NCBI GenBank assembly: GCA_013414705.1
Contig: CP058705.1
Span: 3,263,953 to 3,269,981 of the forward strand
Reading direction: 5' to 3'
Length of the DNA: 6,029 nucleotides
Source of the DNA: Defluviicoccus sp.
GTDB lineage: Bacteria > Pseudomonadota > Alphaproteobacteria > Rhodospirillales > Defluviicoccaceae
Below, piece after piece: positions 1 to 4,737 of this stretch (position 1 is the stretch's first letter; each line of letters starts with the position of its first letter). The notes under the pieces are model-generated. The model had not been told where the DNA came from. It worked only from the letters and a program-made list of their open reading frames with translations, and did not search any database. The position numbers and the translations under genes were made by a program.

Positions 1-1143
1 CACTTCAGCTTCGCGTTCGACGCCTTCGAGCGCGATCTGGTTGGCTTCCACCTGTTTGGTGAGCGAACCAATTTCGGCAACCGCAGTTTCCAGGGCATTC
101 CAGGCACGGGTCGAGGATTCGACCGCATCGAGCTGCGATTGATCGAGTTGCCGCCGACGCTGAGCCGCGGTCTGCTTGGACTCACGCAATCGAGAATAGA
201 CGGCGCCAGACTGGTACAAGGGGATCGTCACATTAACCATTGCCGAAGCATCATCAATCCGTGCGCCGTTGCGCGATTCTTCGTAAGCGCGCTGCAAGCG
301 CCCGACGAGGCTGACCTGGGGCAGCATCTCGCCTCGCACCTGATCGATCGCATCGAAGGCGCTGCGCTGTCCGTACTCCGCATTGGTGACTGACGGATTC
401 CATTCGGTCGCCAGTGCGTTGGCTTGCGTCAGGCTGGCCGGCATTCCTTCCGGAACCGGTGGCCGCGTCAGCAAGGCCGGCGCGGTCCCGACAACATTGC
501 GGAACGCTGCCCGAGAGGCTGCAAGATCACCCTCGGCAGCGATTCGCTCCGCTGTCGCCCGCGCCAGTCTGGCTTCCGCCTGATACACGTCGGTGCGCGT
601 GACTTCGCCGACGTTGAACCGGTCACGCGTGGCTTCCAACTGGCGCGCCAGCCGCTGTTCGTTGCGGATGGTGAGTTCCAGAACCGCCTGATCCCGAAAC
701 ACGTCGGAATAGGCCGTAGCTGCGCGCAGCAGCACGTCCTGTTCCGTCGCCGACAATTGCGCCCGTCCCGCACGCACCGTGTTCTCCGCCCCGCGTACGG
801 CCGCCGCGGTCTGCCCGCCGCGATAGATGGGTTGCTCGATACTACCGCCGACGGTTCGGGAGAACAGTTCTCTGTCTTCGGAACCAACAAGGCTCCGGTC
901 GTTGGAGTCCACCCACTGAGGACCCACTTCGCTGAAGGCCTGCACGGTGGGACGGAAGCCGGACAGCGCCTGCGGAACCTGCTCGTCGGTCGCACGCAGG
1001 CGGGCCCGTTCGGCATTGAGCTGCGGATTGCTCTGGTACGCGGTGCTCAGCGCCTCCGACAGCGACTGGGCATGCACCACTGGCGCCACCGCCAGGATTC
1101 CCATCATCGCCATCGAAAGCATGAGCGCCTTGTGCACCAGCAT
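1..1143 (-). CDS. tolC: TolC family outer membrane efflux/secretion protein, 3' end cut off by window edge
   Basis: Outer-membrane channel of the TolC/OEP family, the exit duct of RND or ABC efflux pumps and type I secretion systems; it spans the periplasm as a trimeric alpha-barrel. The frame is open from the ATG at 1143 to base 1, giving 381 residues; family members are usually about 450-500, so roughly the last 80-110 are missing. Residues 1-25 look like a Sec signal peptide: basic start, hydrophobic core LMLSMAMMGILAVA, and a VHA/Q cleavage site. The first OEP repeat (about 28-220) contains SIEQPIYRGG (101-110) and FNVGEVTRTDVYQAEARL (176-193), a hallmark of the family. A second repeat begins near 240 and is cut at GVEREAEV, where its matching motif starts. 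In-frame ATGs also exist at 1167 and 1158, but 1143 is preferred because AGGA (1155-1152) lies 8 nt upstream. Lies 150 nt downstream of the PCMT-family gene on the same strand. The pump partner is not in the window. Confidence 0.93.
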   Translation of the reverse strand, partial: MLVHKALMLSMAMMGILAVAPVVHAQSLSEALSTAYQSNPQLNAERARLRATDEQVPQALSGFRPTVQAFSEVGPQWVDSNDRSLVGSEDRELFSRTVGGSIEQPIYRGGQTAAAVRGAENTVRAGRAQLSATEQDVLLRAATAYSDVFRDQAVLELTIRNEQRLARQLEATRDRFNVGEVTRTDVYQAEARLARATAERIAAEGDLAASRAAFRNVVGTAPALLTRPPVPEGMPASLTQANALATEWNPSVTNAEYGQRSAFDAIDQVRGEMLPQVSLVGRLQRAYEESRNGARIDDASAMVNVTIPLYQSGAVYSRLRESKQTAAQRRRQLDQSQLDAVESSTRAWNALETAVAEIGSLTKQVEANQIALEGVEREAEV

Positions 1144-1257
1144 TGGCTTTGTCCTCATCTGTCGCATGGGATGCGGCAATGTCCCCCCGCCCCCATGTGT
1201 GGCCCGCGCCGCTAAGGGAATTCATCGCCCCTTCCGGGTCAACAGCTTTTCAAGCGG

Positions 1258-1284
1258 AAAACACAGACAGTGGCCCAGGTGTGT
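1258..1284 (-). terminator. Weak hairpin plus T-run after the PCMT-family gene
   Basis: On the minus strand, nine bases past the TGA at 1294, arms ACACA (1284-1280) and TGTGT (1265-1261) can pair around a loop that includes the small palindrome TGGGCCA. A TTTT run follows at 1261-1258, overlapping the end of the arm. The position suits termination or attenuation between this gene and tolC. The stem is only 5 bp and not GC-rich, so the call is weak. Confidence 0.2.
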
Positions 1285-1293
1285 CAGGCGTGT

Positions 1294-1947
1294 TCAGAAG
1301 TGGAAGGTCGGCTCGGGCAGGAAGTCGGGTAGCCACGGAGTGGCGGCGTCGAACAGGCGCCGACCGGACAGCACTCCGTCCTCGCGGAGCAACAGCGTTC
1401 CGCATCCGAGGCCCTTCTCCTCACCGATCACAGCCACGATGCGCCCGCCGTCGGCCAGTTGATCGACGATGGCAGGCGGCACCGACGCGATTGCGCCATC
1501 GAAGATGATGGCATCGTAGGGAGCTTGTGCCGGGCAGCCCTGCCGCAGTGGCCCCACCACTACCGATGCCGTGCTCAACTCCAGCTCGGCGAGGATCGCC
1601 GTGGCCTTCTCTGCCAGCGCAGCATCACTCTCCAGCGCCACCACCGCGCTCGCCATGCGCGATAAAATGGCAGCCGCATAGCCTGGGCCGCATCCGATAT
1701 TCAGGACCACGTCATCGGAATCAACTTGGGCGGCCTGCAACAGCAACGCGGTGACCAGCGGCTCGGCCAAGAAGCGGCCGCCGCCGAGCGGAATATCTTC
1801 GTCAATATAGGCGATGCCGCGCAGCTCCTCGGGCACGAATCGCTCGCGCGGGAGCTCGCTCATCGCCGCGATGACCGTCGGATCGGTCACCCGATTGGTC
1901 CGGATCTGATGTTGAACCATCAAGTAGCGGGCAGCGGCGAAATCCAT
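1294..1947 (-). CDS. Protein-L-isoaspartate O-methyltransferase family protein (divergent PCMT-like)
   Basis: SAM-dependent methyltransferase of the PCMT family, 217 residues, cytoplasmic (no signal peptide). True PCMTs methylate L-isoaspartyl residues of aged proteins so they can revert to aspartate. Visible: an N-terminal family block with IRTNRVTDP (15-23), LPRERFVPEELRGIAYIDED (32-51) and PLGGGRFL (53-60); SAM motif I VLNIGCGPGYAAA (81-93); an acidic residue at the end of strand 2 (E106); YDAIIFDGA (144-152); and LADGGRIV (164-171). Where canonical enzymes have Ser-Gln-Pro after the Gly-rich loop, this protein has Ala61-Glu62-Pro63, so the active-site serine appears absent and isoaspartate repair is uncertain. 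The frame opens at 2016, but the ATG at 1947 is chosen because MDFAAARYLMV matches the usual family start and GAGGG (1957-1953) precedes it. A promoter candidate lies just upstream (2009-1981). The pairing with tolC downstream is common in Alphaproteobacteria. Confidence 0.88.
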   Translation of the reverse strand: MDFAAARYLMVQHQIRTNRVTDPTVIAAMSELPRERFVPEELRGIAYIDEDIPLGGGRFLAEPLVTALLLQAAQVDSDDVVLNIGCGPGYAAAILSRMASAVVALESDAALAEKATAILAELELSTASVVVGPLRQGCPAQAPYDAIIFDGAIASVPPAIVDQLADGGRIVAVIGEEKGLGCGTLLLREDGVLSGRRLFDAATPWLPDFLPEPTFHF

Positions 1948-1974
1948 TTCGGCCCTCGAGCTGGCAGCAAGCGA

Positions 1975-1992
1975 GCCAGCTATATAGCCGGC
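1975..1992. repeat. 18-bp inverted repeat over the -10 element
   Basis: A perfect 10-bp palindrome, GCTATATAGC (1979-1988), extends to 18 bp with arms GCC/GGC and a single mismatched pair (1978/1989). It is centred on the putative -10 of the methyltransferase promoter, where a repressor dimer could occlude RNA polymerase. Its function as an operator is inference. Confidence 0.35.
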
Positions 1993-2009
1993 ATGCCTTA
2001 TGCACACAA
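1981..2009 (-). promoter_or_regulatory. Candidate sigma70-type promoter of the PCMT-family gene
   Basis: On the minus strand a -35-like TTGTGT (2009-2004) is separated by exactly 17 bases from a -10-like TATATA (1986-1981). Transcription would start near 1974, giving a leader of about 27 nt with the GAGGG ribosome site in it. The -10 sits at the centre of a palindrome (1975-1992). The -35 matches the consensus at three of six positions and the -10 at four of six, so this is a reasonable but unproven promoter. It would let the methyltransferase gene be expressed independently of msrB. Confidence 0.42.
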
Positions 2010-2117
2010 CTGCCACCCTGCCCTGAGGCCCCTTCGTTTCGCGAATGACCGCCGTTGCGGGCGATGCGGCCGAACCTTCTTCGCCACGCCGCCGCTCGCC
2101 CTGACGGTGCTGTGTCG

Positions 2118-2612
2118 TTATGAACCTTTCGCCTCGCCCGCCTTCTTGCCGCCGCCCGTCTCACCATCCGCCCGAAGGTCGGGAACCGGCTCCAGGTGCA
2201 GCGAAACGGAATTGATGCAGTAGCGGTCACCGGTCGGCTGCGGACCATCCGGGAAGACATGACCAAGGTGCGCGCCGCAGCGGCTGCAATGCACCTCGGT
2301 GCGGGTCATCATGAAGCTGCGATCGGTCTGCGTGCCGACGGCAGCCGCATCGAGCGGCTGCCAGAAACTGGGCCAGCCGGATCCACTGTCGTATTTCGTG
2401 TCGGACGAAAACAGCGCCTGGCCGCAACAGGCGCACAGATAGGTCCCCGATGTCTTGGTATTCCAGTACGCCCCGGTAAACGCCGGCTCCGTTCCGTGCT
2501 TGCGGCACACCCGGTACTGATCGTCACTCAGCGTCTCACGCCACTCGGCGTCGGTCTTTTCCACTTTCTCGACCTCAGGGCTTTCCGCTTGCGGTTGCGT
2601 CTTCGATGTCAT
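2118..2612 (-). CDS. msrB: Peptide-methionine (R)-S-oxide reductase MsrB
   Basis: Reduces the R-epimer of methionine sulfoxide in oxidised proteins using thioredoxin; cytoplasmic, 164 residues. The whole fold is recognisable: [20 protein letters not shown] (24-43), first zinc pair C60/C63 in YLCACCG, GWPSF (79-83), second zinc pair C109/C112 in [15 protein letters not shown] (115-124) and the catalytic cysteine C132 in RYCINS. The position that carries the resolving cysteine in E. coli-type enzymes (GCGWPSF) is Ser78 here, so recycling must use another cysteine (C36 and C62 are spare) or direct attack by thioredoxin. A charged N-terminal stretch (1-20) and a Gly/Lys-rich tail (about 145-164) extend beyond the core. 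The frame opens at 2699, but the ATG at 2612 is chosen: AGGAG (2625-2621) sits 8 nt upstream and the added upstream residues do not look like family sequence. It is divergent from the dehydrogenase gene and first in its strand group. Confidence 0.95.
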   Translation of the reverse strand: MTSKTQPQAESPEVEKVEKTDAEWRETLSDDQYRVCRKHGTEPAFTGAYWNTKTSGTYLCACCGQALFSSDTKYDSGSGWPSFWQPLDAAAVGTQTDRSFMMTRTEVHCSRCGAHLGHVFPDGPQPTGDRYCINSVSLHLEPVPDLRADGETGGGKKAGEAKGS

Positions 2613-2677
2613 GCGTCCGTCTCCTGCCTCCGGCACGACCCTTGCGTGGGGATAAAATAATCTCCCGTGCCATAGGC

Positions 2678-2697
2678 GTGTGCTATCGAAGGCACAC
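2678..2697. promoter_or_regulatory. 20-bp palindrome, candidate operator between msrB and the dehydrogenase gene
   Basis: Arms GTGTGC (2678-2683) and GCACAC (2692-2697) are perfect 6-bp inverted repeats around an 8-base centre; two of the central base pairs also match. It lies in the 196-nt divergent region, 65 bp upstream of the msrB start and 111 bp upstream of the dehydrogenase start, where a dimeric regulator could act on both genes. An AT-rich patch (2651-2662) lies between it and msrB. No clear -35/-10 pair for msrB was found. Operator function is inferred from symmetry and position only. Confidence 0.33.
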
Positions 2698-2708
2698 ATA
2701 TTCGCTAT

Positions 2709-2736
2709 TTGCTGCCGATCAAGAGATATCGAAAAT
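2709..2736 (+). promoter_or_regulatory. Weak promoter candidate for the dehydrogenase gene
   Basis: TTGCTG (2709-2714) and GAAAAT (2731-2736) are separated by 16 bases and match the sigma70 consensus at three and four of six positions. It lies downstream of the palindrome at 2678-2697 and would give a leader of roughly 65 nt before the ATG at 2809. Matches of this quality arise often by chance. Confidence 0.2.
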
Positions 2737-2808
2737 GGCTCTCACTCGTAGATCGGCCCCTGAACGGTGCCGGTCCGGCGGGTCGAACCGAACACTGGGA
2801 GCGAGCAG

Positions 2809-3687
2809 ATGGATGTGATGAATAAGGGCTATGCGCCGTTCCACGACCCGACGCTGCCGGACGTGGTGATGCCGTCGTGCCCGATCGAAAAGAAGCTGCG
2901 GGGACAGACGGCCCTCGTCACCGGAGCCAGCTCGGGCATCGGCAAGGGCATCGCCATCGGTCTCGGGCACGCGGGTGCCGACGTCGTCGTCAACTACATC
3001 AGCGGCGAGGACGAGGCGCTGGCAATTGTCGAGGAGGTGAAGCGCTGCGGGGCGAAGGGATATGCCCACCGCGCCGACGTCTCCAGCGAAGACGACGTCC
3101 AAGCGATGTTCGCGCGCCTGCAAGACGAATTCGGCGGCATCGACATCCTGGTCAACAACGCCGGCCTGCAGCAGGACGCGGCGTTCGAGGAGATGACGCT
3201 GGCGCAATGGAACAAGGTGATCGGCGTCAATCTCACCGGCCAGTTCCTGTGCTCGCGCGAGGCGGTGCGTGCCTTCAAGCGCCGGGGCGTACGCGAGGGC
3301 GTGTCCTGCTCCGCCGGCAAGATCCTGTGCATCAGCTCGGTGCATGACGTCATCCCGTGGGCCGGGCACGTCAATTACGCGGCCTCCAAGGGCGGCGTGT
3401 CGCTGATGATGAAGAGCATCGCCCAGGAGGTGGCTCCGTGGCGGATCCGGGTGAACGCGATCTCTCCCGGCGCCATCCGTACGCCGATCAACATGGCGGC
3501 CTGGAGCACCCAGGAGGCTTATCAGGAACTGATGAAACTGGTGCCCTACAAACGCATCGGCGAGACCGACGACATCGCCCGCGCCGCCGTCTGGCTCGCC
3601 TCCGACGACAGCGACTACATCACCGGCGCCACACTCTACGTCGACGGCGGCATGACGCTCTACCCCGGCTTCGAGACCGGCGGCTGA
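2809..3687 (+). CDS. gdh: SDR family oxidoreductase, glucose 1-dehydrogenase-like
   Basis: Classical short-chain dehydrogenase, 292 residues, cytoplasmic. Closest in features to Bacillus glucose 1-dehydrogenase, which oxidises beta-D-glucose to gluconolactone with NAD(P)+. Visible: cofactor loop TGASSGIG (38-45), RADV (88-91), NNAG (116-119), N141, and the catalytic set S177 in ISSVHD, Y190 and K194 in NYAASKGG. The SSVHxxIPW stretch (176-184), PGAIRTPIN (220-228) and the terminal GGMTLYPGF (280-288) resemble glucose dehydrogenase more than generic family members. Oddities: about 30 extra N-terminal residues before the Rossmann fold, a short insert around 160-171 (GVREGVSCSAGK), and Ile64 in VNYISGEDEA, where NADP-using Bacillus enzymes have Arg. 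The ATG at 2809 has GGGAG (2797-2801) 7 nt upstream; a GTG at 2767 and an ATG at 2818 are alternatives. Transcribed alone, convergent with the deacetylase gene. The SDR assignment is firm; the sugar substrate is inference. Confidence 0.9.
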   Translation: MDVMNKGYAPFHDPTLPDVVMPSCPIEKKLRGQTALVTGASSGIGKGIAIGLGHAGADVVVNYISGEDEALAIVEEVKRCGAKGYAHRADVSSEDDVQAMFARLQDEFGGIDILVNNAGLQQDAAFEEMTLAQWNKVIGVNLTGQFLCSREAVRAFKRRGVREGVSCSAGKILCISSVHDVIPWAGHVNYAASKGGVSLMMKSIAQEVAPWRIRVNAISPGAIRTPINMAAWSTQEAYQELMKLVPYKRIGETDDIARAAVWLASDDSDYITGATLYVDGGMTLYPGFETGG

Positions 3688-3719
3688 ACCGGGAGGCGGC
3701 CTTACAAAGAACCGCGCGA

Positions 3720-3741
3720 GGCCAAGCGTGCGCTTGCGGCC
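3720..3741. terminator. Bulged hairpin in the convergent gap
   Basis: CAAGC (3723-3727) pairs with GCTTG (3732-3736) around the loop GTGC. The stem can continue through GGC (3720-3722) with GCC (3739-3741) across a 2-base bulge. It lies in the 98-nt gap between the dehydrogenase gene and the oppositely directed deacetylase gene, where a bidirectional terminator would be expected. No T-run follows on either strand, so intrinsic termination is doubtful. Confidence 0.2.
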
Positions 3742-3785
3742 AAGGTGCTGCTGCCGTTCCACATTCATTCGTCGGGCTGACGGAT

Positions 3786-4667
3786 TTACTGTTCTGTGCC
3801 GCAGAACTCCGGCAGCCCATCCGCTGGCAGGAACAGGCCGGGCTTAAGCGGCGGCTGCAGGGCACCGTGACACCAATGCGATTGGCGGTAGAGGGTGGCG
3901 AAGACACAAGGCGGGGCTTCGGCGCGGAAGCCTCCGACCAGTTCGGTGCCGCGACGGACATTGTCGATCATCCACGCCGGCAGGCTGAGGTGATAGGAGC
4001 TGCGCGCCACCTCGCCCCGGTGCAGCGAGACCGCCGCCACCAAGTCCGCCACGTCCTCAACGGACGATTCCACCATCAGATTGGGGTCCGCCATCTGCGC
4101 CCAGTATTCGGTCTCGATCAGCCGGCAGCGGAAATCGGCAGACAACGCTGCGAGCGCGTCGAGGACGAGGTGATGCGTGCCAATGTGCGCGGGGTGACGG
4201 TCGGCTGCATGTGGCGCGAAGATGATCGCCGGCCGCTGATCGGCGATGATCAGCGCTGCAGCTTGAACGGCTCTCGCCCACGTTTGCGGATCGCTCTGCC
4301 GCGCAGCCGGGGTGACTGCACCAAAGCCGGCAGGACCGGTTGGCACCACCCCGAATCCCAGCCAGGCGCAAGCCTCGTGCAATTCGCGCATCCGCTCCGC
4401 TCGTCGGTCCGTCCGGCTGCCGAATGTCACCGGCACGACGAGGACGCGCATCCCACACTGGCGCGCCAGCCGCAGCGCCAGTGCCCCGGTGAGGCTTTCG
4501 TCATCCGGGTGCGGCGCAAAGATCAACGCGGTACCGGCAGTCTCGCTGCTTCCGGACCGTCCTGAGCGGATCGAGGAGCCGGGCTCGACACGCACCAACC
4601 GTTCCTCACGCAACAGCCGGAAATACCCCTCAGCTAAGCCGCGGAATGGATTGGTAGGCCTAGCCAC
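3786..4667 (-). CDS. PIG-L/LmbE-family deacetylase
   Basis: Zinc-dependent N-acetyl-sugar deacetylase family (relatives include MshB, BshB and PIG-L), 293 residues, probably cytoplasmic. Strand 1 and the first metal motif are clear, IFAPHPDDESLTGALAL (49-65), with His53 and Asp56 expected to bind zinc and Asp55 to act as base. The second motif is AADRHPAHIGTH (154-165): by comparison with the HPDH motif of MshB, His158 would be the acid residue and His161 the third zinc ligand. An Arg-rich helix (RTDRRAERMRELHEAC, 85-100) follows strand 2, as usual in the family. About 45 N-terminal residues precede the fold and contain no signal peptide. The start is a GTG at 4667, with GGAG 10 nt upstream (4681-4678). 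It follows the transketolase stop by 70 nt with no obvious terminator, so cotranscription is possible. The substrate cannot be inferred; thiol cofactor biosynthesis and sugar-conjugate or antibiotic processing are all known in the family. Confidence 0.9.
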   Translation of the reverse strand: MARPTNPFRGLAEGYFRLLREERLVRVEPGSSIRSGRSGSSETAGTALIFAPHPDDESLTGALALRLARQCGMRVLVVPVTFGSRTDRRAERMRELHEACAWLGFGVVPTGPAGFGAVTPAARQSDPQTWARAVQAAALIIADQRPAIIFAPHAADRHPAHIGTHHLVLDALAALSADFRCRLIETEYWAQMADPNLMVESSVEDVADLVAAVSLHRGEVARSSYHLSLPAWMIDNVRRGTELVGGFRAEAPPCVFATLYRQSHWCHGALQPPLKPGLFLPADGLPEFCGTEQ

Positions 4668-4737
4668 GTCGTGATGTCTCCGCCTGCCGCTCTGATGCAG
4701 TGGCGGACGAGTCAGAAAATCGACCTGCGCCCTGCCC

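Noticed and set aside
424..1215. A 263-codon plus-strand open frame opposite tolC
   Set aside because: Arg/His/Gly-rich translation without family features; tolC on the minus strand has a signal peptide and OEP motifs. It is an antisense shadow of GC-rich coding sequence.
1214..1242. Promoter candidate for tolC (TTGACC at 1242-1237 on the minus strand)
   Set aside because: The -35 match is good, but at 17-base spacing the -10 position reads TCCCTT, which matches the consensus poorly.
2651..2662. AT-rich patch as an msrB promoter
   Set aside because: Minus-strand TATTTT-like sequence has no acceptable -35 at 16-18 bases upstream.
2735..2818. Possible 27-codon leader peptide overlapping the dehydrogenase start
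   Set aside because: An ATG at 2735 leads to a TGA at 2816-2818 that overlaps the ATG at 2809, suggesting translational coupling, but the ribosome site is weak and the Arg/Ser-rich peptide has no recognisable feature.
2719..3768. A 349-codon minus-strand open frame opposite the dehydrogenase gene
   Set aside because: His/Asp/Arg-rich composition typical of an antisense shadow; the plus strand encodes an intact SDR.
3357..4565. A 402-codon plus-strand open frame crossing the dehydrogenase end and the deacetylase gene
   Set aside because: It overlaps two well-supported genes in other frames and has a low-complexity Arg/His-rich translation; no fold is recognisable.
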